A DNA stretch of 64,000 nucleotides from the NCBI GenBank assembly GCA_947497245.1, contig CANMFO010000003.1, positions 372,001 through 436,000 on the forward strand. Direction: 5' to 3'. Position 1 is the first letter of the stretch; every line of letters begins with the position of its first letter. The position numbers and the translations under genes are program-made. This document shows positions 7,998-16,092 of this stretch, one piece after another. Source of the stretch: an uncultured Flavobacteriaceae bacterium (GTDB taxonomy: Bacteria > Bacteroidota > Bacteroidia > Flavobacteriales > Flavobacteriaceae). The notes beneath the pieces are model-generated. The model was not told the origin of the DNA. It worked only from the letters and a program-made list of their open reading frames with translations, and ran no database searches.

Positions 7998-9350
7998 ATG
8001 TTGAACATTTCATACAATAAGCTGAATAGAAAAGTTGATATCACAGGGTACAAATCGGGCCAAAAAGTGTTTCACAACAGGCATTACAAACACCTCAACA
8101 GGTTTTTATTGGGTTTTACGCTTATCGGCTTTTTTGTGCTTTTTTTGCCATGGACCCAGAGCGTAACGGGGGAGGGTTACCTCACGACACTGACCCTGGA
8201 CCAAAGGCCACAGACCATTCAATCGCCCATTCCTGGGCGTATTGAAAAGTGGTTTGTACGCGAAGGTGATTTTGTGGAAAAAGGAGATACCATCCTTTAT
8301 ATTTCAGAAATAAAGAACGAGTACTTCGATCCCAAATTGGTCGAGAGAACGAGCGATCAGATCAAGGCCAAGGCCATGTCCGTGGTCGCTTACGAAGAAA
8401 AGGTAAGCGCCCTGAACAATCAGATCGGGGCCTTGGGCCGGGAACGTGGACTTAAGCTAGAACAGGCCAAGAACAAACTGATACAGTCCAAATTGAAGGT
8501 CGTCAGCGATAGCATTGATCTTGAAGCGGCCAAAACCAATATCGGGATCGCCCGGAGGCAGTACGATCGAACCTTGCAACTACAGGGCGAAGGGCTCAAG
8601 GCTGTGACCGATGTAGAGGAAAAACGCCTAAAATTACAGGAGACCCAGGCCAAACTGATCTCCCAGGAAAATAAATTGCTTGCCAGCAAAAATGCGATTG
8701 TTAATGCAGAACTGGAGATAAACAGGGTAAGGGCGGAGTATACCGACAAGATTTCCAAGGCCCAAAGCGACATGTACACGGCCCGGTCGAGCCAATTTGA
8801 TTCGAAGGCCCAGGTGACCAAGTTGGAAAATGAATACACCAATTACGAAATGCGAAGTGAGATGTATTACATAAGAGCGCCGCAAAACGGGTACATCAAC
8901 AAAGCGCTCCAGGCCGGTATTGGGGAGACCTTTAAGGAAGGCGACCAATTGGTGGGGATAATGCCGGCCGAATACGATATGGCCGTGGAAACCTTTGTCA
9001 CGCCCTTGGACCTGCCCCTGATCCATTTAGGGGAGAAAGTGAGGATACAGTTCGACGGCTGGCCGGCAATCGTGTTCAGCGGTTGGCCCAACATTTCATA
9101 TGGCACCTACGGGGGCGAGGTGGTGGCCATTGAAACCTTTATCAGCAAAAATGGAAAGTACAGGGTATTGTTGGAGCCCGATCCCAACGATCACCCATGG
9201 CCAAAAGATATCCGTGTGGGATCTGGGGCCAGCACCATTGCCCTTTTGGAGGATGTTCCCATATGGTACGAACTGTGGAGACAGCTCAATGGCTTTCCAC
9301 CGAATTATTACCAACCAGAAAAGGCGATGGCCAAATCGACCAGAAAGTAA
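7998..9350 (+). CDS. HlyD family membrane-fusion (periplasmic adaptor) protein
   Basis: The 450-residue protein has a single N-terminal membrane anchor (about residues 33-50, FLLGFTLIGFFVLFLPW), a biotinyl-lipoyl-like half (IQSPIPGRIEKWFVREGDFV), a long Ala/Lys/Gln-rich coiled-coil hairpin (about 110-290), the second lipoyl half (IRAPQNGYINKA) and a C-terminal barrel region. This is the usual order for adaptors that bridge an inner-membrane exporter to TolC. It follows the ABC gene by 6 bases and is followed by the TolC gene after 1 base. Confidence 0.93.
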   Translation: MLNISYNKLNRKVDITGYKSGQKVFHNRHYKHLNRFLLGFTLIGFFVLFLPWTQSVTGEGYLTTLTLDQRPQTIQSPIPGRIEKWFVREGDFVEKGDTILYISEIKNEYFDPKLVERTSDQIKAKAMSVVAYEEKVSALNNQIGALGRERGLKLEQAKNKLIQSKLKVVSDSIDLEAAKTNIGIARRQYDRTLQLQGEGLKAVTDVEEKRLKLQETQAKLISQENKLLASKNAIVNAELEINRVRAEYTDKISKAQSDMYTARSSQFDSKAQVTKLENEYTNYEMRSEMYYIRAPQNGYINKALQAGIGETFKEGDQLVGIMPAEYDMAVETFVTPLDLPLIHLGEKVRIQFDGWPAIVFSGWPNISYGTYGGEVVAIETFISKNGKYRVLLEPDPNDHPWPKDIRVGSGASTIALLEDVPIWYELWRQLNGFPPNYYQPEKAMAKSTRK

Positions 9351-9351
9351 T

Positions 9352-10755
9352 ATGGGAAAACTTCTTTTTTTAATAGCGGTTTGGTGTGTGCCATTTCAGA
9401 CCCTCTTGGGCCAGGATAGCACTGTGCTGTCGTTCAAAGAATATTTGGGATATGTGAAAAGGTACCATCCCATTGCCAAACAAGCCGAATTGACCCTTGA
9501 TATCGGGCAGGCGAATTTAATGAGGTCCCGAGGGGGTTTCGACCCAAGGATAGAGGTCGATTATGAACGTAAAAAATTCAAAAACACGGAATACTACGAT
9601 CGCTTGAACACCACTTTTAAGATTCCTACCTGGTATGGAGTGGAGCTCAAAGGGAAGTATGAACAAAACGAGGGTGTTTTTTTGAATCCTGCTGAAAACG
9701 TCCCCGCCGATGGGCTGTACAGCGCCGGAGTGTCAGTTTCCCTGGGCCGTGGCTCCTGGATCAACGAACGCATGGCCACACTGAGGCGGGCCAAATTTTT
9801 CAGGGAGCGTTCCAGGGCCGATAGGGACCTGCTGATCAACCAGATCTTGTACGATGCGGCTTTGTCCTATTTTGAGTGGTTACGGGCATATCGCGAAACG
9901 GCAATCTATCGGGACTTTTTAAGGAATGCCCAAATCAGGTTCGAAGGGACAAGAAGTAGGGCCGTGGCGGGCGATATCGCTGCCATTGACACCGTGGAGG
10001 CAAAGATTGCCATGCAAAATAGGGCCTTAAACTTGGAGCAGGCCACCCTGAAGTTGGCCAACAGCTCTTTAGAACTTGCCAATTTTCTTTGGATGGGAGA
10101 TAATATCCCCATGGAACTGCGGCCCAACGTGGTTCCCGACATCGGTTCGGAAGCCGATATCGATGTCACCTTGGAAATAATGGGGAAGCCATTGGACAGC
10201 TTCCTCCTGGAAAATCACCCCAAGTTAGAATCCCTGAGCTACAAAATAAAGGGTCTAGAGGTCGATAAGAGTCTAAAGACCAATAAGCTGATGCCAAAAA
10301 TGGACTTGGAGTACAATTTCCTGACGGAAACTCCGGAATTGATCGGTTCGTTGGCAGGCGGGGAGTATAAGGGAGGGATCCATTTTATGTTTCCATTGTT
10401 CCTAAGAAAGGAGCGGGGCGAGTTGAAACTGGCCAAATTCAAACTAAGGGACGCCCAATATGAGTTCGACAATGCCGAATTACAGCTTCGGAACAAGGTC
10501 CTGGCCATTTACAACGAACTGGAGTCGTATCGGTCGCAGACCCAACAGATCGGTGCCATTGTGGAAAGTTACGCTACACTCCGGGCCGCGGAAGAGCGAA
10601 AGTTCAGTTTTGGGGAGAGTTCACTGTTCCTGATCAATGTGCGGGAAAACAAGCTCATCGATGCCCAATTGAAGGAAATACATATTCAGAACAAATTTTT
10701 TAGGACCAAAGCAAAATTGTTTAATAGTTTGGCGGTGGTCCCCAAGAATTTGTGA
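9352..10755 (+). CDS. TolC family outer-membrane efflux protein
   Basis: From the ATG at 9352 the product is 467 residues with a signal peptide (MGKLLFLIAVWCVPFQTLLG, then QDS). The mature part has two long repeated helical segments with the TolC-type pattern (LSFKEYLGYVKRYHPIAKQA; LLENHPKLESLSYKIKGLEV) and strands between them. The open frame extends upstream into hlyD, but the signal peptide fixes the start. It is the last gene of the tetR operon, giving the outer-membrane exit for the exporter. Confidence 0.9.
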   Translation: MGKLLFLIAVWCVPFQTLLGQDSTVLSFKEYLGYVKRYHPIAKQAELTLDIGQANLMRSRGGFDPRIEVDYERKKFKNTEYYDRLNTTFKIPTWYGVELKGKYEQNEGVFLNPAENVPADGLYSAGVSVSLGRGSWINERMATLRRAKFFRERSRADRDLLINQILYDAALSYFEWLRAYRETAIYRDFLRNAQIRFEGTRSRAVAGDIAAIDTVEAKIAMQNRALNLEQATLKLANSSLELANFLWMGDNIPMELRPNVVPDIGSEADIDVTLEIMGKPLDSFLLENHPKLESLSYKIKGLEVDKSLKTNKLMPKMDLEYNFLTETPELIGSLAGGEYKGGIHFMFPLFLRKERGELKLAKFKLRDAQYEFDNAELQLRNKVLAIYNELESYRSQTQQIGAIVESYATLRAAEERKFSFGESSLFLINVRENKLIDAQLKEIHIQNKFFRTKAKLFNSLAVVPKNL

Positions 10756-10835
10756 TTTTGAAATTTAACGGGAATTGGTCCTGGGGGACCGCTTAAAAAG
10801 GATACCTTCAACACACGCTTAAAACCTAAAATCAT

Positions 10836-11765
10836 ATGGGAGCCAGATCAAAAACTGATTTTTATGTCCTGGGCCACTTCAGGTCGTATTTGAAGCGATC
10901 CAGAACGTTTAGGGTTACGGTCAAGTCCTTTTTCAAGGATGTTTTCTTCATCATAGTGGGAATTTTTTCCGCGGCCTTTGGACTGGAGAGCTTTTTGCTC
11001 CCGAACCGATTTATTGATGGGGGTGCCACTGGAATTTCGCTTTTGGTCAGCGAGGTGACCCATTTGCCGCTTTATCTTTTGGTTGTATTGGTCAACGTTC
11101 CTTTTTTGGTGCTGGGATTCAATGTTATCGGCAAACGGTTTACCATAAAGGCCAGTTTGGCCATTTTGGGCCTTGCACTGGTCCTGGCGACCATTAGTTT
11201 TCCGGAAGTGACCCAGGACAAGCTGTTGGTCGCTGTCTTTGGTGGCTTCTTCCTGGGTGCGGGCATCGGCCTTTCCATTAGGGGTGGTGGTGTACTGGAC
11301 GGTACCGAGGTGCTGGCCATTTTCCTCAGTCGAAAGATGGGTGCTACCATTGGGGATGTGATCATATTGATCAACATCGTTATTTTCTTGACCGCTGCAT
11401 ATCTATTGTCCATGGAAACCGCGCTCTATTCCATGCTTACCTATTTGGCGGCTTCCAAAACACTCGATTTTGTTGTCGAAGGAATAGAGGAATATACCGG
11501 TGTAACGATTATTTCCGTGAAAAGCGAGGAAATAAGGGCCATGATCATTGAGCGGATGGGCCGCGGTGTTACACTCTACAAGGCTAGGGGCGGCTTTGCC
11601 AAAAACGGGGCCCATAGAGAATACGAGGTCATCTTCACGGTCATCAGCCGATTGGAAATTCGAAAATTGAATATTGAAATCTCCAAAATCGACCCAAAGG
11701 CCTTTGTGGTCATGAACAAGATCAACGATACCCGGGGCGGGATGATCAAAAAGCGCATTTTGTAA
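10836..11765 (+). CDS. YitT family membrane protein (DUF161 plus DUF2179)
   Basis: The 309-residue protein has about five to six membrane segments with the YitT signatures LPNRFIDGGATGISLLVSEV, GIGLSIRGGGVLDGTEVLAI and a C-terminal soluble DUF2179 domain (MGRGVTLYKARGGFAKNGAH in outline). Function of the family is not firmly known; transport of a small ion or amino acid has been proposed. The first ~30 residues are charged and poorly conserved, so an internal start is possible. It is transcribed alone. Confidence 0.9.
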   Translation: MGARSKTDFYVLGHFRSYLKRSRTFRVTVKSFFKDVFFIIVGIFSAAFGLESFLLPNRFIDGGATGISLLVSEVTHLPLYLLVVLVNVPFLVLGFNVIGKRFTIKASLAILGLALVLATISFPEVTQDKLLVAVFGGFFLGAGIGLSIRGGGVLDGTEVLAIFLSRKMGATIGDVIILINIVIFLTAAYLLSMETALYSMLTYLAASKTLDFVVEGIEEYTGVTIISVKSEEIRAMIIERMGRGVTLYKARGGFAKNGAHREYEVIFTVISRLEIRKLNIEISKIDPKAFVVMNKINDTRGGMIKKRIL

Positions 11766-11807
11766 GGTTTCGGGACTTCATACTACTTAGGGTATCTGGT
11801 TTGGCAA

Positions 11808-11840
11808 TTGATTTTAACGGATGAACCCATAATATATTTC
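11808..11840 (+). promoter_or_regulatory. Promoter of the thioredoxin-like gene (-33 TTG, -7 TATATTTC)
   Basis: TTG at 11808-11810 and TATATTTC at 11833-11840 are separated by 22 bases, within the range for Bacteroidota promoters. The ATG at 11854 follows 13 bases after the -7 box. Confidence 0.5.
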
Positions 11841-11853
11841 TAATCGATATCGT

Positions 11854-12489
11854 ATGGAAACAAGTGTTTTACAACCTATGGAAAAGATCGCCGGCGAACT
11901 GATTCGGGAGAGCCTTCCCACTGCAATGTCCTATGAAGCCTATAGGGCGAGGGTAACCCAACTTGCCGAAGCCGGAAAATCCACGGGTCCGCAACAGACC
12001 GAGGCCCTGACCAATTATACCCAATTGAACGACAAGCGAATGAAGCGCTGGGACAAGACCCTAAAGTTCGGTCCGGAAGTGGTCGATGCCTTGAACGCCC
12101 AGCATAAAAAAATCACCTGGTTGGTACTTACCGAAAGTTGGTGCGGGGACGCCTCCCCATCGATGCCTGTGATGAACAAAATGGCGGAATTGAGCCCGAA
12201 CATCTCCTTAAAGGTGCTGTTGCGCGATGAAAATATAGAGTTGATGGACCGCTTTCTTACCGATGGTGCACGGTCCATTCCCAAATTGATCATCGTTGAC
12301 GATGCAACGGGGGAGACCATTGGATCCTGGGGCCCCCGATCGACCAATGCCACAACCTTGGTGGATGCCTACAAACAGAAGCATGGAGAATTGACACCAG
12401 AGTTCAAGCAAGACCTACAGATTTGGTACAATAAGGATAAAGGGCAAAGTGTGGTGGAAGACCTTCTATCGGGCCTTCGGTTGGAATAG
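11854..12489 (+). CDS. Thioredoxin-like family protein with a single-cysteine WCGDASPS motif
   Basis: The 211-residue cytoplasmic protein has a thioredoxin-like fold: ITWLVLTESWCGDASPSMPV around residues 88-106, then ISLKVLLRDEN, the cis-Pro region ARSIPKLIIVD, and ETIGSWGPR. The active-site CxxC is replaced by C-G-D-A, leaving one cysteine (C97), so it cannot form the usual disulfide; Bacteroidota have a family of such WCGD proteins. A role in redox sensing or thiol conjugation is possible. Its 3' end overlaps the convergent TonB-like gene by 24 bases. Confidence 0.8.
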   Translation: METSVLQPMEKIAGELIRESLPTAMSYEAYRARVTQLAEAGKSTGPQQTEALTNYTQLNDKRMKRWDKTLKFGPEVVDALNAQHKKITWLVLTESWCGDASPSMPVMNKMAELSPNISLKVLLRDENIELMDRFLTDGARSIPKLIIVDDATGETIGSWGPRSTNATTLVDAYKQKHGELTPEFKQDLQIWYNKDKGQSVVEDLLSGLRLE

Positions 12490-13200
12490 ATACGTAATGG
12501 TGCCCTTTTGTAGGGTTTTTGTCGAAGAGCTGAATTTTGCCTTTAGCGCATAGGTAACGGCATTATCCACTAAGCATCCATTTGAGGTTCCGGAGCTCTT
12601 GGCATTAAAATCGGCCGCGATTACGTTTCCCAGGGCGTCCACTTCAATGTTAATGACCACTTTTCCACCTTCAATGCAGGTGTAGATGGGCGGAGGTAGT
12701 CGATAATTGTTCCGATCGACCAAAGAATAGGAAACCGAGGTCCGTCGCTTGGCCAAATGATTGGTGAATTCCTCCTTCTTGGCTTCCTTCTCCCCCAGCA
12801 GTTGTTTTTTTTCTTCCCTTTTTTTGGCGAGTTCCTTTACCTTGGCAGCATACTCCGAATCCGAAATCAGGTCGCTTGGATCTTCACTGTCCGATAGCGC
12901 CTCCTTCTCCTCCATGAGTTCCTCCAGGGTCTTTAGGGGCTCGGGGTTCCCAAAACTGGGTTTGGCCGTTTCGTTGAAGGCCATATGGCTTTTGATGGGA
13001 TCGGCCTTGGCCAATTCCTCCAATAATTTCTCCTCTTCCTTCAGCAATTCTTCTATATCCTCTTCGGCCAACATCATTTCCACGATGTACTCGTCCTCTT
13101 TCTCCGCCTGTCCAAGTTGGATATTGTACAATACCAGAACCACAATCGACATGGTGAAGAAAGTGATCAAAAATGATAATTGCTTGCGATTGAGGTTCAT
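12466..13200 (-). CDS. TonB-like energy transducer with an acidic coiled-coil linker
   Basis: The 244-residue protein has an N-terminal membrane anchor (LSFLITFFTMSIVVLVLYNI, residues 9-28), a long highly charged Glu/Lys-rich middle (about 35-160), and a C-terminal TonB-type domain (about 165-244) with CIEGGKVVINIEVDALGNVI and a final KGTITYLFQPKAR strand. TonB couples inner-membrane proton motive force to outer-membrane receptors. The usual Pro-rich spacer is replaced by predicted coiled coil, so it is a divergent member and may not serve classic receptors. Convergent 24-base overlap with the thioredoxin-like gene. Confidence 0.72.
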   Translation of the reverse strand: MNLNRKQLSFLITFFTMSIVVLVLYNIQLGQAEKEDEYIVEMMLAEEDIEELLKEEEKLLEELAKADPIKSHMAFNETAKPSFGNPEPLKTLEELMEEKEALSDSEDPSDLISDSEYAAKVKELAKKREEKKQLLGEKEAKKEEFTNHLAKRRTSVSYSLVDRNNYRLPPPIYTCIEGGKVVINIEVDALGNVIAADFNAKSSGTSNGCLVDNAVTYALKAKFSSSTKTLQKGTITYLFQPKAR

Positions 13201-13270
13201 AGTGCTATAACCACAATTTTAAAAAAATATTTTAATTCATCGTCAAACGGAAAGTTAATTGAGACAATTT

Positions 13271-13993
13271 TTAGGGATTGTCCCATTTTCCGAGCAAATT
13301 TTCCCCAAAAATGCTGGGGTCAAGGGCATTATTTACGTTGTAATCCCCTATTTTGGTTCTCCGCAACTCGGATAAATGTGCACCGCTGCCCAGTACCTGT
13401 CCCAAATCATGTGCCAAAGATCGGATATATGTGCCTTTACTGCAGACCGCCCGAAATTTGATGTTCGGTAGGTCGACCTGGGTACTTTCGAACTCGAAAA
13501 GGGTCACTTTTCTGGTTTTTATGGCCACTTCCTTCCCTTCCCGGGCGTACTCGTAAAGGCGTTTCCCATCTTTTTTCAAGGCGGAGAACACAGGAGGCCG
13601 CTGTTCGATCTCCCCGATGAATTGCGGAAGGGTATCCCTGATAAGTTCTGGGGTAATATGGTCTATGGGAAAAATTTGGTCTACCTCGGTTTCTAGGTCG
13701 AAGGAAGGGGTCGTAGCGCCTAGGGTAATGGTCCCCGTGTATTCCTTTGGCTGCCCTTGCAGTTCATTGATCGTTTTGGTGAACTTGCCCGTGCAGATCA
13801 AAAGGAGTCCGGTCGCAAGGGGGTCTAGGGTGCCCGCATGCCCGATTTTGATCTTTTTCAGTTCGAATTTCTTGCGGATGGCCCATTTAATTTTATTCAC
13901 CGCTTGAAAAGACGACCAACCGAGCGGCTTGTCGATGAGCAGCAGTTGTCCGTTTAGGAAATCTTCTTTTGTCCGTGAATCCATATCGGGCAA
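13271..13993 (-). CDS. truB: tRNA pseudouridine(55) synthase
   Basis: TruB converts U55 of the tRNA T-loop to pseudouridine. The 240-residue product shows the family core: LLLIDKPLGWSSFQAVNKIK, the catalytic motif KIGHAGTLDPLATGLLLIC with its Asp, then KEYTGTITLGATT, QRPPVFSALKKDGKRLYEYA and GTYIRSLAHDLGQVLGSGAH. It is the last gene of the ftsX-DUF3098-uppP-truB run, 36 bases after uppP. An internal ATG three codons in is an equally good start. Confidence 0.96.
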   Translation of the reverse strand: MPDMDSRTKEDFLNGQLLLIDKPLGWSSFQAVNKIKWAIRKKFELKKIKIGHAGTLDPLATGLLLICTGKFTKTINELQGQPKEYTGTITLGATTPSFDLETEVDQIFPIDHITPELIRDTLPQFIGEIEQRPPVFSALKKDGKRLYEYAREGKEVAIKTRKVTLFEFESTQVDLPNIKFRAVCSKGTYIRSLAHDLGQVLGSGAHLSELRRTKIGDYNVNNALDPSIFGENLLGKWDNP

Positions 13994-14029
13994 TTTTTAG
14001 TGGCCGTTTTGTTCGGGGCAATGGTGCGC

Positions 14030-14824
14030 TTAGGCAAAGTAACCGTAGCCGATGGCAATCAGGCCCACAATCAGACAGTAGATCGCGAAATATGAGAGCT
14101 TGCTATTTTTTACGAGCTGGATCATCCAAGTACAGGCCGCAAGGCCCGCTACAAAGGCGGCGATAAATCCTGCCGCCAGGGCCAGGTTGTTCTCCCCGCT
14201 AAAGTTGAGCTCTCCGCTCATGAGATCTTTTCCGATTTTTCCAAAGATCAGCGGTACGGCCATCAAAAAGGAAAAACGGGCCGCTTTGCTCTTGTCGACG
14301 CCCAGTAGAACGGAGGTGGATATGGTGGCCCCACTTCTTGAAATCCCAGGGAGCATAGCGATAGCTTGGGAAACTCCGATAACAAAAGCGTTCGAAAAGG
14401 TCACTTTGTGATTGGTGTCTTTGGCCTTGTCGGCAAAATAGAGGAGCATCGCCGTAATCAACAGCATAAAGCCCACAAAGCGAAAGTTTCCGCCAAAAAA
14501 AGCTTCCAATTGCGTTTCAAAAAAAAGTCCCACGGCCATGGCGGGCAACATCGAAACAATAATTTTTAAAGAAAATTGGGTTTCTTCGTTCCATTTGAAA
14601 TCAAAAAGGCTACGGAAAATCTCCCAAACATCCTTTCGGAAAACCACCATTGTGCTCAAGGCCGTGGCAAAATGCAGGACTACGGTGAACAAAAGACTGT
14701 CCTCTGCGACGGAACTATCCCCCAAAATGGCTTTTCCCAGTTCCAGGTGGCCGCTCGAGGATACAGGTAAAAACTCGGTCAATCCTTGGATAATGCCAAG
14801 GATGATGGCGTCTAGAATGTCCAA
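14030..14824 (-). CDS. uppP: Undecaprenyl-diphosphate phosphatase (BacA family)
   Basis: UppP recycles the lipid carrier for cell-wall and polysaccharide synthesis by dephosphorylating undecaprenyl diphosphate at the membrane. The 264-residue protein has about seven membrane segments and both signatures: GIIQGLTEFLPVSSSGHLEL at the N-terminus (with catalytic Glu and the Ser/His run) and AMLPGISRSGATIS near residue 160 with the conserved Arg. Its start lies one base after the DUF3098 stop, so the genes are co-transcribed. Confidence 0.97.
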   Translation of the reverse strand: MDILDAIILGIIQGLTEFLPVSSSGHLELGKAILGDSSVAEDSLLFTVVLHFATALSTMVVFRKDVWEIFRSLFDFKWNEETQFSLKIIVSMLPAMAVGLFFETQLEAFFGGNFRFVGFMLLITAMLLYFADKAKDTNHKVTFSNAFVIGVSQAIAMLPGISRSGATISTSVLLGVDKSKAARFSFLMAVPLIFGKIGKDLMSGELNFSGENNLALAAGFIAAFVAGLAACTWMIQLVKNSKLSYFAIYCLIVGLIAIGYGYFA

Positions 14825-14825
14825 A

Positions 14826-15095
14826 TTAATCTTGCTTCTTGTGCGGGTTCAATAAAATGGCGTACACCTCGATGCCCAGGCCTATCAGTACCAATGTTGG
14901 TGCCAGGCGTATTCGTCTGAAATTATAGATCTCTTCGTTGAAAACATTGGGGTCCTCACTCCCGCCCCCGCTCATAAGAATAAAACCCAATGCTATGCAC
15001 GCGATACCGATGAACATGAACATATAGTTCCTTTTCTGGAAGATGAATTCTTGCTGCGCCCGTTTTTCAGGTCGATTGTTTTGATTCTTGCCCAT
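14826..15095 (-). CDS. DUF3098 small membrane protein
   Basis: The 89-residue protein has a basic N-terminus and two membrane segments (MFMFIGIACIALGFILM and LAPTLVLIGLGIEVYAILL) separated by a short loop with SEDPNVFNEEIYNFRRI, the DUF3098 pattern. From memory of Bacteroidota genomes it commonly sits between ftsX and uppP, as here, suggesting a link to division or envelope synthesis. Function unknown. Confidence 0.88.
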   Translation of the reverse strand: MGKNQNNRPEKRAQQEFIFQKRNYMFMFIGIACIALGFILMSGGGSEDPNVFNEEIYNFRRIRLAPTLVLIGLGIEVYAILLNPHKKQD

Positions 15096-15104
15096 GCTGC
15101 AAAT

Positions 15105-15989
15105 TTAGTAATATAATTCGTCCGTTCTTAAGTTCAGGAAGCGTTGTGTGGCAAAAAAGGTACTGATGAACGAAATCAGTATCCCCAGGACAAAGACCCC
15201 GACAAACAGAATGACCAAAACCGCAGGATCCCCCAACAGGTTCAATTCTGGAAAGGCGGTGTCGAGGTAATATAAAAAGCCGGCCAGGGCCAACATGGCC
15301 AGAAGTGCTCCCAACATCCCCAATTTGATGTTCGTCCAGATGAACGGACGACGGATAAAGGTTTTGGTCGCCCCCACCATTTGCATGGTCTTGATGATAA
15401 AGCGTTTGGCATAAATGCTCAAGCGGATCGAACTGTTGATCAACAATACCGCAATAAAGGTCAATACCGCACTGGCGACCAAGATCCAAAAACTGATTTT
15501 TTTTACGTTGTCGTTCAAAAGCCCCACCAAGGGTTTGTCATAGCCTACCTCGTCCACATACCCCTTGGCGGAAAGGTCCGCAGCGATTTCCTCTATTTTT
15601 TCGGGCGAAACGAAATCGGCGTTCAATTTTACATCGATGGAGTTTTTCAAGGGATTGTAACCCAGGAAATCCATGAAATTCTCTCCAATTTCCTCACTGT
15701 GCAGCTTGGCGGCCTCTTCTTTGGAAACATAGGTGGCCGATTTCACATATTCGGCCATGGCAAGACTTTTCTGCAACTGGTTCACTTCCACTTCTTTGGC
15801 ACTTTCCTTTAAAAATATTGAAATGGCGATCTGCTCCTTGAAGTGATCGGCCATCTTCTTTGTGTTCAGCACCAAAAGCCCTAGTACACCTAACAAAAAA
15901 AGTACCAGGCCGATGCTCAACACCACTGAAAAGTAGGAGGAGATCAGCTTTCTTTTTTGGTAGCTCTCAAAAGATGTGCCCATAGCCAC
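15105..15989 (-). CDS. ftsX: Cell division protein FtsX-like permease
   Basis: The 294-residue protein has an N-terminal membrane segment (about 20-42), a periplasmic domain (about 50-165) with the FtsX pattern AISIFLKESAKEVEVNQLQK, and three C-terminal membrane segments (about 170-290). FtsX with FtsE activates peptidoglycan hydrolases at the division site; FtsE is not in this window. ATG codons at 15989 and 15983 are both possible starts. First gene of the ftsX-DUF3098-uppP-truB run; 9 bases separate it from DUF3098. Confidence 0.92.
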   Translation of the reverse strand: MAMGTSFESYQKRKLISSYFSVVLSIGLVLFLLGVLGLLVLNTKKMADHFKEQIAISIFLKESAKEVEVNQLQKSLAMAEYVKSATYVSKEEAAKLHSEEIGENFMDFLGYNPLKNSIDVKLNADFVSPEKIEEIAADLSAKGYVDEVGYDKPLVGLLNDNVKKISFWILVASAVLTFIAVLLINSSIRLSIYAKRFIIKTMQMVGATKTFIRRPFIWTNIKLGMLGALLAMLALAGFLYYLDTAFPELNLLGDPAVLVILFVGVFVLGILISFISTFFATQRFLNLRTDELYY

Positions 15990-16029
15990 GTATGAAGGTG
16001 TAAAAATAGGAAAGTAAATCGAATAAACT

Positions 16030-16037
16030 TATTTTTG
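16030..16037 (+). promoter_or_regulatory. -7 box for leuS
   Basis: TATTTTTG is a perfect TAnnTTTG match, 55 bases upstream of the leuS ATG, in the divergent ftsX-leuS intergenic region. No -33 TTG at usual spacing is apparent. Confidence 0.55.
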
Positions 16038-16092
16038 CCCCGCATTCAAATCTGTTGGGCCTGGGGCCATCGAACCTATTCGAAAAGAAGAC

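Noticed and set aside
10776-10789. Hairpin GGTCC/GGACC between tolC and the YitT gene as a terminator
   Set aside because: The stem is only five base pairs with a short loop, and no T-run follows.
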